The notes below the pieces were generated by a model. It was not told the DNA's origin. It made no database searches and saw only the letters and a program-made list of their open reading frames with translations. Positions 8,861 to 19,113 of a stretch of 64,000 nt of DNA are shown piece after piece. Positions within the stretch are counted from its first letter, which is position 1. Each line of letters begins with the position of its first letter. The position numbers were made by a program, and so were the translations under genes. This stretch comes from Brevibacterium renqingii (GTDB taxonomy: Bacteria > Actinomycetota > Actinomycetes > Actinomycetales > Brevibacteriaceae), in NCBI RefSeq assembly GCF_017808105.1, contig NZ_JADBHF010000001.1, forward strand, positions 62,001 through 126,000. Direction: 5' to 3'.

Positions 8861-9363
8861 GCGAATTCACCGTCACCGTCTTCCGGTTGGCCTTCTTCGT
8901 CCTCCTCTGGCTCTTCGTGTTCGGAGTCGCCGGGGTGCTGCGCCGGGACATCTTCGGTCCCAGACGCGGCCGCAAGTCCCGCCGAGGCGGCTCCAAGTCC
9001 GCCCCCGCACCGGCCTCCCGACCGGCTCCCGCGCCGCGCCAGGCCCCGGCGGCCGCCCCCATCGCGCACGCCCACCCGGGCACCATCCGCGTCACCGACG
9101 GCCCTCTTGCCGGCACCTCGCTCATGCTCTCCGGGGCGCCCGTGACCTTCGGCCGGGCACCGGACAACACGATCGTCATCAATGACGACTTCGCCTCCAG
9201 CCACCACGCCCGGATCTCCGCGCAGAACGGAGCCTGGCTGCTCGAGGACCTCGGCTCGACGAACGGCACCATCGTCGACGGCTCACCCATGACCGGCCCC
9301 GTGCGACTGCGCATCGGCACACGGATCACCATCGGACACACGACCCTGGAGACCCGATCGTGA
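8857..9363 (+). CDS. fhaB: FHA domain protein FhaB/FipA
   Basis: 168-residue protein with an N-terminal membrane segment (about residues 8-28, RLAFFVLLWLFVFGVAGVL), a short Pro/Ala/Lys linker, and a C-terminal FHA domain from about residue 75. The phosphothreonine-binding elements GRAPDNTIVI, SSHHARIS and LGSTNGTIVDG are intact. In mycobacteria this protein (FipA) is a PknA substrate linking signalling to the divisome. It is coupled on both sides: the GTG start overlaps the fhaA stop and its stop overlaps the pstP GTG. The FHA domain faces the cytoplasm if the N-terminus is out. Confidence 0.92.
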   Translation: MSEFTVTVFRLAFFVLLWLFVFGVAGVLRRDIFGPRRGRKSRRGGSKSAPAPASRPAPAPRQAPAAAPIAHAHPGTIRVTDGPLAGTSLMLSGAPVTFGRAPDNTIVINDDFASSHHARISAQNGAWLLEDLGSTNGTIVDGSPMTGPVRLRIGTRITIGHTTLETRS

Positions 9364-10784
9364 CGACCGACGGAACCATCACCCTCCGCTCGGCAGCCCG
9401 GTCCCACACCGGGCTGGTGCGTAAGAACAACCAGGACTCCGGCTATGCGGGTCCGAACTTCCTCCTCATCGCCGACGGCATGGGCGGGCACGCCGGCGGA
9501 GACGTCGCCTCGGCGATCACGGTGGCCAGGCTCGCCGAGCTCGACCGCGAACCCGGCGGCGAGGACTCCCTCGAACTGCTGCGCACCTCGATCCTCGAGG
9601 CCAATGATCGGATCTGCCGCGGAGTCGGCGAGCAGCCGGAGCTCGCGGGCATGGGCACAACGGTCACCGCGGTGCTGCGCGCGCCGGGCAACCGCTTCGC
9701 CCTGGCCCATATCGGCGACTCGCGCGGCTATGTGCTCCGCGACGGCCGACTCCAGCCCATCACCCACGATCACACGTTCGTGCAGATGCTCGTCGACGAG
9801 GGCAGGATCACGGCCGAAGAGGCCGAGACCCACCCGCAGCGATCCGTGGTCATGAAGGTCCTCGGCGATGTCGGCGCCTCTCCCGACCTCGACCTGTCCC
9901 TGCGTGAGGCCCAGATCGGCGACCGCTGGATGCTCTGCTCCGACGGTCTGACCGGGTTCGCCGACCTCGATGACATCACCCGAGTGCTCACCGAGGTGTC
10001 CGACCCAGACGAGGCCTGTCGTCAGCTCATCGACCTCGCCCTGGCCGGCGGCGGCGCCGACAACGTCACCGTCGTCGTCGGCGACGTGCTCGAAGGCGAG
10101 GTCGAGACCCCCGCCGGCGTCTCCGTCGGTTCCGTCCATCTCAACCCCCGCTATGCCGCGATCGGGGAGAACACCGAGGCCGAGTCCCCAGCCGACACCG
10201 AGACGCATTACGGCGACGGGGATGTGCCCACCGACACCGTGCCGCTGCAGGCCGTGTCCGGAGACGATGATCCGAAGGCCCGCGACGGCGCCACTCAGCC
10301 GCTGCGGACCGGGCCCGGCGACGAAGAGGAGGAGGACGACCTCGACGAAGAGGTCGGCAAAAGATCCTTCCTCGGGTGGATCATCACGGGGCTGGTCATC
10401 ATCGCGTTGGCCGTCGGAGGATTCTTCGCCTACAACTATGTGAGCAGCCAGTACTACGTGGCCGCCGATGAGGGCAAGGTCTCGCTCTACCGCGGCATCG
10501 ACACGACGCTCGGCCCGATCGAGCTCAGCCGTCTCGAGGACACCACGGACATCGAGGTCGGAAGCCTCAACAGCTATTCGCAGGACCGCCTGCGCGGGTC
10601 CATCCCCGCCGGTTCGCGGGACGAGGCCGATCGCATCATCGACAACCTGCGCAAGGAATCCGAGCGCTCCAGCGGCGTCTCGGGCAATGTCGAGGACTCG
10701 ACGAGCCCGACCGACCCGGCGCCGTCCCCTCCGAGCTCGACCTCCGCCGACCCCAGTGACGCCATCACCCGGGAGTCGCAGTGA
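9360..10784 (+). CDS. pstP: PP2C-family Ser/Thr protein phosphatase PstP
   Basis: Metal-dependent phosphatase that reverses PknA/PknB phosphorylation. The catalytic domain spans about residues 8-245, with RSHTGLVRKNNQDS, the metal-binding IADGMGGHAGGD, AHIGDSRGYV, CSDGLTGF and GGADNVTVVVGD. It is followed by an acidic juxtamembrane stretch, one transmembrane helix at about residues 340-362 (FLGWIITGLVIIALAVGGFF) and about 110 extracellular residues ending in a Ser/Pro-rich tail. Length (474 aa) is close to mycobacterial PstP. GTG start, overlapping fhaB; the stop overlaps the rodA start. Confidence 0.94.
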   Translation: MTTDGTITLRSAARSHTGLVRKNNQDSGYAGPNFLLIADGMGGHAGGDVASAITVARLAELDREPGGEDSLELLRTSILEANDRICRGVGEQPELAGMGTTVTAVLRAPGNRFALAHIGDSRGYVLRDGRLQPITHDHTFVQMLVDEGRITAEEAETHPQRSVVMKVLGDVGASPDLDLSLREAQIGDRWMLCSDGLTGFADLDDITRVLTEVSDPDEACRQLIDLALAGGGADNVTVVVGDVLEGEVETPAGVSVGSVHLNPRYAAIGENTEAESPADTETHYGDGDVPTDTVPLQAVSGDDDPKARDGATQPLRTGPGDEEEEDDLDEEVGKRSFLGWIITGLVIIALAVGGFFAYNYVSSQYYVAADEGKVSLYRGIDTTLGPIELSRLEDTTDIEVGSLNSYSQDRLRGSIPAGSRDEADRIIDNLRKESERSSGVSGNVEDSTSPTDPAPSPPSSTSADPSDAITRESQ

Positions 10785-12328
10785 TGTCCCAGGCTCCCTC
10801 CCAGGTCGCGCGCCCCAGAACCTACCGGCTGGCCGAGCTCGGCCTCATGATTCTCGCTATCGCCGTCGCCACCAGCGCCTATGCCCTCGTCGGCCTCGGT
10901 GTCGAGGACACGGTCCCGGCCAACGTCTACGGTTACGCGGGCTGGCTGGCGGCCCTGGGCCTCGTCCTCCACATCATCGTGTGGATCAAGGCGAAGTACG
11001 CCGATCCCGTGCTCGTGCCCATCGCGGTGCTGCTCAACGGACTCGGCCTGGCCATGATCTACCGGGTCGATCTCGGGCGCGACGAGTACCAGGGCTCGGC
11101 CATGACCCAGCTGGTCTGGATGACGCTCGGTGTGGGTCTGGCCATCGCGGTGATCTTCGTCGTCAAGGACCACCGCTGGCTGCGCCGCTACACCTTCGTC
11201 TCCGGTTTCGCGGCTCTCCTCTTCCTCCTGCTGCCGCTGGTTCCGGGTCTCGGCAAGACGGTCAACGGCGCCCGCATCTGGATCGGCGTCGGCCCCATGT
11301 CCTTCCAGCCCGGCGAGATCGCGAAGATCCTGCTCGCCATCTTCTTCGCCGGCTACCTCGTCAGCTACAAGGACCAGCTCGTGGCCGCCGGACCGAAGAT
11401 CCTGGGCATCCGGTTCCCCCGCCTGCGCGACTTCGGTCCCATCGTCATCGCCTGGGTCGCCAGTGTCGGCATCCTCGTGTTCGAACGCGACCTCGGCACC
11501 TCGCTCTTGTTCTTCGGCCTGTTCGTGGCCATGCTCTATGTGGCCACCTCGAAGGTCTCGTGGATCATCCTCGGCCTCGGCTTCTTCTCGGCCGGCGCCG
11601 TCGCCGCGACGTTCATCTTCTCCCATGTGGGCCAGCGTGTGTCCGGTTGGCTCAATGCGCTCAGCCCCGAGGAGTACAACAAGACCCCGGGCGGCTCCTA
11701 CCAGCTGGTCCAGGGGCTGTTCGGGATGTCCAACGGCGGACTCGTCGGCACCGGCTTCGGTGAGGGCCGCCCGAATATGGTTCCCTATGCGGAATCCGAC
11801 TTCATCTACGCGAGCTTCGGCGAGGAGATCGGCCTGACCGGCCTCTTCGTCATCCTGCTGTGCTACCTCTTCATCTTCCAGCGCGGCATCCGCACCGCCC
11901 AGCAGCTGCGCGACGGCTTCGGCACTCTGCTGGCCACCGGGCTGTCCTTCACGATCGCCCTGCAGGTCTTCGTCGTCGTCGGCGGCGTCACCCGCCTCAT
12001 CCCGCTGACGGGTCTGACCACGCCGTTCCTCGCGCAGGGCGGTTCCTCGCTGATCGCGAACTGGATGATCATCGCCCTGCTGCTGCGCATCTCGGACAAC
12101 GCCCGCCGTCCCGTCGAGGACTTCCACACGGGCGTGCTCAAGATCACCGAGGATCCGGAGCCCGGCTCCGCCGGTGCCTCCGTTCAGGCGCACAACACTG
12201 ACGAACGGACGCGCAGATCCGAGGAGCCCGCGCGCAGATCCGAGGAGGAGGCGCCGACCACGACCCTCGGTCCCGCCGATGAGGACGCACCGACTGACTA
12301 CCTGGGACCTGCCGGAGGTGAACGATGA
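10781..12328 (+). CDS. rodA: SEDS peptidoglycan glycosyltransferase RodA/FtsW
   Basis: Polytopic membrane protein of the SEDS family that polymerises lipid II into glycan strands together with a class B PBP. The 515-aa sequence has roughly ten to twelve membrane segments, with the family motifs VNGARIWI, FQPGEIAKI, FERDLGTSLLFF, NGGLVGTGFGEG and the late PLTGLTTPFLAQGGSSLIANW. The last roughly 70 residues are a hydrophilic, arginine/glutamate-rich cytoplasmic tail. Start is GTG 10781 or the adjacent ATG 10784. It overlaps pstP and pbpA by four bases. Synteny with pbpA-pknA supports RodA rather than FtsW. Confidence 0.92.
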   Translation: MMSQAPSQVARPRTYRLAELGLMILAIAVATSAYALVGLGVEDTVPANVYGYAGWLAALGLVLHIIVWIKAKYADPVLVPIAVLLNGLGLAMIYRVDLGRDEYQGSAMTQLVWMTLGVGLAIAVIFVVKDHRWLRRYTFVSGFAALLFLLLPLVPGLGKTVNGARIWIGVGPMSFQPGEIAKILLAIFFAGYLVSYKDQLVAAGPKILGIRFPRLRDFGPIVIAWVASVGILVFERDLGTSLLFFGLFVAMLYVATSKVSWIILGLGFFSAGAVAATFIFSHVGQRVSGWLNALSPEEYNKTPGGSYQLVQGLFGMSNGGLVGTGFGEGRPNMVPYAESDFIYASFGEEIGLTGLFVILLCYLFIFQRGIRTAQQLRDGFGTLLATGLSFTIALQVFVVVGGVTRLIPLTGLTTPFLAQGGSSLIANWMIIALLLRISDNARRPVEDFHTGVLKITEDPEPGSAGASVQAHNTDERTRRSEEPARRSEEEAPTTTLGPADEDAPTDYLGPAGGER

Positions 12329-13794
12329 AGAAGCCATTGACACATATCGCGGTCGTCGGATTCGTCATGTTCGCGCTCCTGTTCGGATCGACGAGCTGGG
12401 TGCAGTACGTCACCGCGGATTCGCTCAACCACAATCCGCTCAACAACCGTCAGGTCCTCGATCAGCTCGCCCGCGACCGCGGTCCGATCCTCGTCGACGG
12501 CACTCCGATCGCCTATTCGGAGCCCGTCGACGACAAGTACAAGTACCAGCGCAAGTACGGCTCCGAGGGTCTCGATCCGCGCGCCTATGCTTCGCTCACC
12601 GGCTACTATTCGGTCGTTTCCGGCGCCTCGGGCATGGAGCGCGCTGCCGGGGACTACCTCTCCGGCGACTCCGACGCCCTGTTCTATGACAAGGTCGGCA
12701 GCTTCTTCACGGGCGAGCAGCCGCGAGGTGCGGCCGTGGAGCTGACGATCGACCCGAAGGTGCAGAAAGCGGCCTGGGACGGCCTGGGCAACCAGAACGG
12801 TGCGGCCGTGGCGATCAATCCGAAGACCGGGAAGATCCTGGCTATGGCCTCGACCCCCGGCTGGGACCCGAACGCCTTGGCCAGCCATGACACCGACGAG
12901 GCACGCTCGGCCTTCGAGAACCTCGAATCCGCCGAGGGCAAACCCGCCTACAACCGAGCCATCGGCGGCAACCTCTACCCGCCGGGATCGACCTTCAAGG
13001 TCCTCGTGGCCGCGGCCGCCCTCGAGTCCGGTGACTACACACCGGATTCCAACCTCAACGGCCCGGCGGCACTGGACATGCCGCAGACGAACCTGCAGAT
13101 CAAGAACTCCCATCCGGGAGCCTGCCGCAACGGCGGCAAGCCGACCCTGGCCGATTCGCTCGCCGAATCCTGCAACACCTCCTTCGCCTCACTCGGCATG
13201 GACCTCGGCGAGGACACGATCCGCAAGCAGGCGGAGAAGTTCGGCTTCGGCAAGGAGCTCGAGATTCCGCTCAATGTCACTCCCTCGACGTTCCCGACCG
13301 ACCTCGATCCGCCGCAGCTCGCGTACTCGGCCATCGGTCAGTACGACGTCAAGGCCACCCCGCTGCAGATGGCGATGATGACCGCGGGCATCGCCAACGG
13401 CGGGAAGATGATGAAGCCCCAGCTCGTCGACCGGGTGCTCAACGCGAACACCCTCGAACCGATCTCCGAGACGCGCCCGAAGGAGCTCTCCCGCCCAGTC
13501 TCCGGCGACACGGCCGAGCAGCTCACCCAGATGATGACCGGGGTCGTCGACAACGGCACCGCCTCGGTGGCGAAGATCGACGGCATGAAGGTCGCCGCGA
13601 AGACCGGCACCGCCCAGCACGCGAAGGGCGCGGCACCCCACGCCTGGTTCATCTCCTTCGCCCCGTCCGACGATCCCGAGGTGGCGGTCGCGGTTGTGGT
13701 CGAGAACGGCGGAAACGCGGGCAGCGAAGCTTATGGAGCGACGGTCGCCGGGCCGATCGCCAAGAACATGATGGAAGCGGTGGTCGAGAAATGA
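12325..13794 (+). CDS. pbpA: penicillin-binding protein PbpA (class B transpeptidase)
   Basis: Cross-links peptidoglycan and partners RodA. The 489-aa protein has an N-terminal signal anchor (about residues 8-28), a PBP dimerisation segment, and a transpeptidase domain from about residue 150. All three active-site motifs are present: SxxK in PPGSTFKVL near residue 217, SxN in AESCNTSFASLG near residue 288, and KTG in AAKTGTAQHA near residue 425. Size is similar to mycobacterial PbpA. The ATG overlaps the rodA stop as ATGA and the stop overlaps the pknA ATG, so synthesis of the glycosyltransferase, transpeptidase and kinase is coupled. Confidence 0.94.
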   Translation: MKKPLTHIAVVGFVMFALLFGSTSWVQYVTADSLNHNPLNNRQVLDQLARDRGPILVDGTPIAYSEPVDDKYKYQRKYGSEGLDPRAYASLTGYYSVVSGASGMERAAGDYLSGDSDALFYDKVGSFFTGEQPRGAAVELTIDPKVQKAAWDGLGNQNGAAVAINPKTGKILAMASTPGWDPNALASHDTDEARSAFENLESAEGKPAYNRAIGGNLYPPGSTFKVLVAAAALESGDYTPDSNLNGPAALDMPQTNLQIKNSHPGACRNGGKPTLADSLAESCNTSFASLGMDLGEDTIRKQAEKFGFGKELEIPLNVTPSTFPTDLDPPQLAYSAIGQYDVKATPLQMAMMTAGIANGGKMMKPQLVDRVLNANTLEPISETRPKELSRPVSGDTAEQLTQMMTGVVDNGTASVAKIDGMKVAAKTGTAQHAKGAAPHAWFISFAPSDDPEVAVAVVVENGGNAGSEAYGATVAGPIAKNMMEAVVEK

Positions 13795-15662
13795 GACCCG
13801 TTGAAGGCACCCTGTTGGGCAACCGATACAAGCTCACCTCCCGAATCGCCGTCGGCGGCATGGGCGAGGTCTGGAAGGGTGTGGACTCCGTGCTCGGCCG
13901 TGAGGTCGCGGCGAAGATCCTCAAGGACGAATACCTCTCCGAATCGACGTTCCTCGCCCGCTTCCGCGCCGAGGCGCAGAACATGGGGCGGGTCTCCGAT
14001 CCCGGCATCGCCGGAGTCTACGACTACGGCGACGAACAGGGCTCGCCCTACCTGGTCATGGAGTACGTTCCCGGTGAGGCGCTGTCGGCCATCATCGAAC
14101 GCAGCGCGCCACTGTCAGAGACCGATACGCTGAGCATCGTCTCGCAGGCCGCGCAGGCGCTGGGGGCCGCGCACAAGGTCGGGGTCATCCACCGCGACAT
14201 CAAGCCCGGCAACATCCTCATGACCCCGGACTTCCGGGTCAAGATCACGGACTTCGGCATCGCCCGGGTCACCGATCAGGCCCCGCTGACGAAGACCGGC
14301 CAGGTCATGGGCACCGCCCAGTACCTCGCTCCCGAACAGGCGACCGGAAAGGGCTCGGGTCCCGGTTCGGACCTCTACGCACTCGGCATCATCGCCTATG
14401 AGGCGCTGGCCGGGCAGCGTCCGTTCACCGGTGATTCGCAGGTCGCGATCGCCATCGCTCAGGTCAACCAGCAGCATCCGCCGCTGCCGGACACGGTCTC
14501 CGAACCGCTGCGCCGCTTCGTCGACTGCCTGCTCGAGAAGAAGCCCGACCGCCGGCCCTCCGACGCCATGAAGGTGGCCAAGGCCGCCGAGGCGCTCTCG
14601 GGTGGCGACGTCGCCGGAGCCGAGGAGCTGCTGCCGCAGATGCGGCACGGCAATGCCGCCTCCGAGGCGCTCACCCAGGTCTTCAACAATCCCGAGCCCG
14701 TGGCCACGACGAAGGCCATGCCGATCACCGCGTCCAATGACGCCACCCAGGTCTACCCGAACGGGGCCGCGGCCGGCGCTGTCGGTGCCGCGGGTGCCGG
14801 TGCCGCAGGCGCCGGAGAACTCGACTCGAACGACCCGCAGAAGACGGGCGCGCTGAACACGGACCCGGACAAGGACAAGCAGTCGAACAAGGGCCGGGTC
14901 CTCATCTGGATCCTCGCGATCATCGCGCTCATCGCGGTCGGCTCGCTGCTGTGGTTCTTCCTCAGCGGCGGCAATGCCGAACCCGAACCGGAGCCGACCA
15001 CCTCGGCGCCGAGCTCGGAGGCGAAGAAGACGATCGAGATCGATCCGAACGACTACATCGGGCTCACCGAATCCTCGGCGACGCAGAACCTCGAGAACAA
15101 GGGCCTCGAGGTCGAGACGACGACCATCGATTCGAGCCGGGCCGCCGGCACCGTCGCCGATGTCGGCGAGGGCGACAACGGCTACACCTTCGAAGAGGGC
15201 GACACCGTGACCCTCTTCATCTCGGGTGGTCCCGCCGAAGCCCCGGAGGAGCCGGCCTCGGACTCCGGGTCCGATCCCGGCCTGGGCAATGACTCGGAGT
15301 CGAGTTCCGACTCGGGCACCTCGAGCTCCTCGGGTTCGTCGAGCTCCTCGTCCCGGGGTTCGGGCTCCGGATCCGATTCGAACGGCAGCGGGTCGAACTC
15401 GGACTCGGGCTCCGGATCCGATTCGGCAACCTCTGATTCCGGCAGCGAGTCCGGCAGCGAGGCCGGTTCGGACAGCCAAAGCGGTTCGGACGGCTCCTCG
15501 GAGTCCGGCAGCGGATCCGACAGCGGTTCCGGTTCAGGCAGCGGTTCGGGCAGCGGCTCGGAAGGCGGCGACACCGGCTCCGGAGGCGGATCGGGCTCCT
15601 CGGGCAACGCGAACAGCGGCGAGGCCAGTGGGAACTCGGGCGGGAACAACGGCAGTGAATAG
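13791..15662 (+). CDS. pknA: Ser/Thr protein kinase PknA-like, one PASTA and Ser/Gly/Asp-rich tail
   Basis: Transmembrane Hanks-type kinase. The kinase domain (about 11-270) contains IAVGGMGEVWKG, the AAKIL lysine, VIHRDIKPGNILM, ITDFGIAR and GTAQYLAPEQA, so it should be active. A linker with an Ala/Gly repeat follows, then one transmembrane helix at about 370-391, one PASTA domain at about 418-477 (NDYIGLTESSATQNLENKGL) and a roughly 145-residue extracellular tail made almost only of Ser, Gly, Asp, Glu and Asn. Mycobacterial PknA has neither a PASTA domain nor this tail, so the name follows synteny (upstream of pknB, coupled to pbpA). It is the last gene of the overlapping chain; a 99-base gap follows before pknB. 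Confidence 0.9.
   Translation: MRPVEGTLLGNRYKLTSRIAVGGMGEVWKGVDSVLGREVAAKILKDEYLSESTFLARFRAEAQNMGRVSDPGIAGVYDYGDEQGSPYLVMEYVPGEALSAIIERSAPLSETDTLSIVSQAAQALGAAHKVGVIHRDIKPGNILMTPDFRVKITDFGIARVTDQAPLTKTGQVMGTAQYLAPEQATGKGSGPGSDLYALGIIAYEALAGQRPFTGDSQVAIAIAQVNQQHPPLPDTVSEPLRRFVDCLLEKKPDRRPSDAMKVAKAAEALSGGDVAGAEELLPQMRHGNAASEALTQVFNNPEPVATTKAMPITASNDATQVYPNGAAAGAVGAAGAGAAGAGELDSNDPQKTGALNTDPDKDKQSNKGRVLIWILAIIALIAVGSLLWFFLSGGNAEPEPEPTTSAPSSEAKKTIEIDPNDYIGLTESSATQNLENKGLEVETTTIDSSRAAGTVADVGEGDNGYTFEEGDTVTLFISGGPAEAPEEPASDSGSDPGLGNDSESSSDSGTSSSSGSSSSSSRGSGSGSDSNGSGSNSDSGSGSDSATSDSGSESGSEAGSDSQSGSDGSSESGSGSDSGSGSGSGSGSGSEGGDTGSGGGSGSSGNANSGEASGNSGGNNGSE
15229..15659 (+). repeat. low-complexity Ser-Gly/Ser-Asp coding repeat in pknA
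   Basis: The 3' end of pknA is built from imperfect 6- to 12-base units encoding GS, DS and ES dipeptides (tcgggctccggatccgat recurs exactly at about 15359 and 15406). Repeats of this kind can expand or contract by slippage. Confidence 0.8.
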
Positions 15663-15761
15663 GCTCTGAACGATCAGGCGAGAGTTTGCAATACTGAGAA
15701 CTCGACCCGGGCTCGGGTGAGAAGGAACCCATGAACCGGGTGAGACAAGCGGAGGACATAG

Positions 15762-17675
<1,914 letters not shown>

Positions 17676-17711
17676 TCCGGAGTCGGGCGCACTCGAGCCC
17701 GGTCTCACGCC

Positions 17712-18224
17712 TCAGTCGAGGGTGAGGAACAGGTCAGTGCGCAAGTGCGCCGGATCCGCCTCGGGCCCGGGTTCGGTGACATAGAGTTCGATGAACGGCA
17801 GACCCGGGTGATGCCCGGCGGCCGCAGCGTCTTCGAGCAGCTGTGCCCAGGCCTCGCCGAGTCCGTCATAGCCGCCGGTATGGCTGCGCACTGCCATCGA
17901 CCCGGCAGGCAGCTCCGAGGGGATCACGATGTGACCGCCCCCGATCGGCTGGGCCCGGGTCAGCCCCGCTGAGATCGGCAGGCCCACCTGCAGATCCACC
18001 GTCTCGCTCGGCTGCTTCGTGTAGAGGGCGAATGCCGGGCCCACGGGTTCGGCTCCGGTCTCGGACAATGCCGGGAAGAGGCCGGCGAAAGTGCGGTCGA
18101 ACAGCGCCGGCAGGTCTTCCATGGCCACGTCCCGCGCTTCGACGACGGCGGTCGGAGTCGCGGGCACTTCGATGACGGTGAGTTCGGTGTACGGATCGTC
18201 GCTGAAGTAGCTCGGTTCTGACAT
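17712..18224 (-). CDS. GyrI-like/AraC effector-binding domain protein
   Basis: 170-residue protein consisting of a single GyrI-like small-molecule-binding domain: paired beta-alpha units with TVIEVPATPTAVVEARDVAM at the start, GPAFALYTKQPSETVDLQVGLP in the middle and LPFIELYVTEPG near the end. Such stand-alone domains bind hydrophobic ligands or act as hydrolases; no DNA-binding domain is attached. I place the start at ATG 18224 because GAGAGGA lies 6-7 bases upstream; a longer frame would add nine unsupported codons. It is convergent with pknB and sits downstream of trpG on the same strand, with a gap of about 80 bases. Confidence 0.75.
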   Translation of the reverse strand: MSEPSYFSDDPYTELTVIEVPATPTAVVEARDVAMEDLPALFDRTFAGLFPALSETGAEPVGPAFALYTKQPSETVDLQVGLPISAGLTRAQPIGGGHIVIPSELPAGSMAVRSHTGGYDGLGEAWAQLLEDAAAAGHHPGLPFIELYVTEPGPEADPAHLRTDLFLTLD

Positions 18225-18303
18225 GACGGGTCCTCTCAGATCGCTGTGCACACGATCCTAACGATCGGCCGCCTCGGCGAACACCCTCAGAGCGCGAACA
18301 ACC

Positions 18304-18948
18304 TCAGGAGATCGCGGTCGCCAAGGGCGACATCTGCGCCGCCGCTTCGGCGGCACCGTCGAGCCCGCACACCTCGAGCCAGTTGCCGAGCATGAGGTAG
18401 CCGCATTCGGTGAGGACCGATTCGGGGTGGAACTGGACGCCGAACAGGGGCTTCTCACGGTGTTCGATGGCCATCACGATGCCGTCGTCGGTGCGGGCGG
18501 TGACCGTGAATCTCTCGAGGTCGAGGGTCTCGTCGACGATCGCCAGCGAGTGATACCGGGTCACGGTCAGCGGGCTCGGGCAGCCGAAGAAGATGCCCTC
18601 GCCGTCGTGGGTGATGGTCGAGGTCTTGCCGTGCATGAGCACGGGGGAATGGGTCACGGTCGCGCCGAACACCTCGCCGAGGGCCTGATGGCCCAGGCAG
18701 ACCCCGAATACCGGCATCTCGGCGGTCTCGGCCCAGGCCAGCAGCGACGGGCAGACGCCGGACTCGGCCGGGACGCCTGGTCCCGGGGACAGGAGAACAC
18801 CGTCATAGGCGCTCACGGCGGCAGACAGCTCATCGGCCGGGATGTCGTCGTTGCGGACGACGTCGACGGCCGCGCCGAGTTCGCGCACATAGGACACGAG
18901 CGTGTAGACGAAGCTGTCGTAGTTGTCGATGACGAGGATCCTGGTCAT
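18304..18948 (-). CDS. trpG: glutamine amidotransferase, anthranilate/aminodeoxychorismate synthase component II
   Basis: Class I glutamine amidotransferase that supplies ammonia to chorismate-utilising synthases (tryptophan and folate precursors). The 214-aa protein has TRILVIDNYDSFVYTLV at the N-terminus, the oxyanion region LLSPGPGVPAESG, the nucleophilic Cys in VFGVCLGHQALGEVFG near residue 83, and the catalytic His/Glu in FGVQFHPESVLTE near residue 175. Start ATG 18948 overlaps the stop of the preceding 55-residue membrane protein gene as ATGA. The same gene sits beside pknB in mycobacteria, usually labelled trpG; pabA is an equally valid name because no chorismate-binding partner is nearby. 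Confidence 0.9.
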   Translation of the reverse strand: MTRILVIDNYDSFVYTLVSYVRELGAAVDVVRNDDIPADELSAAVSAYDGVLLSPGPGVPAESGVCPSLLAWAETAEMPVFGVCLGHQALGEVFGATVTHSPVLMHGKTSTITHDGEGIFFGCPSPLTVTRYHSLAIVDETLDLERFTVTARTDDGIVMAIEHREKPLFGVQFHPESVLTECGYLMLGNWLEVCGLDGAAEAAAQMSPLATAIS

Positions 18949-19112
18949 TGTCCACCATCCGTCACGGTTGCGTTGTTGAACGGCATATAGGGCGCGATGA
19001 CTGGGAAGACGTACTGCATGAGCAGCAGCACGACCGCCGCGATGAGGATGAGGGCGAAGATGAGCTTGACGAACCAATTTCCGGGAAGCAGACGCCAGAT
19101 GAATGCGTACAT
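18945..19112 (-). CDS. small single-pass membrane protein, 55 aa
   Basis: Short gene read directly from the sequence: start MYAFIWRLLPGNWFVKLIF, end NNATVTDGGQ. It is 55 residues with one strong transmembrane helix at about 17-40 (LIFALILIAAVVLLLM), a basic N-terminal side and a short polar C-terminus, suggesting N-in orientation. It starts one base after the sortase stop (19114) and its stop overlaps the trpG start as ATGA, so it lies in a coupled sortase-membrane peptide-trpG chain. That tight packing, the GC-rich codon use and the clean helix argue it is real. I do not recognise a function; partnership with sortase E is only an inference from position. Confidence 0.75.
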   Translation of the reverse strand: MYAFIWRLLPGNWFVKLIFALILIAAVVLLLMQYVFPVIAPYMPFNNATVTDGGQ

Positions 19113-19113
19113 C

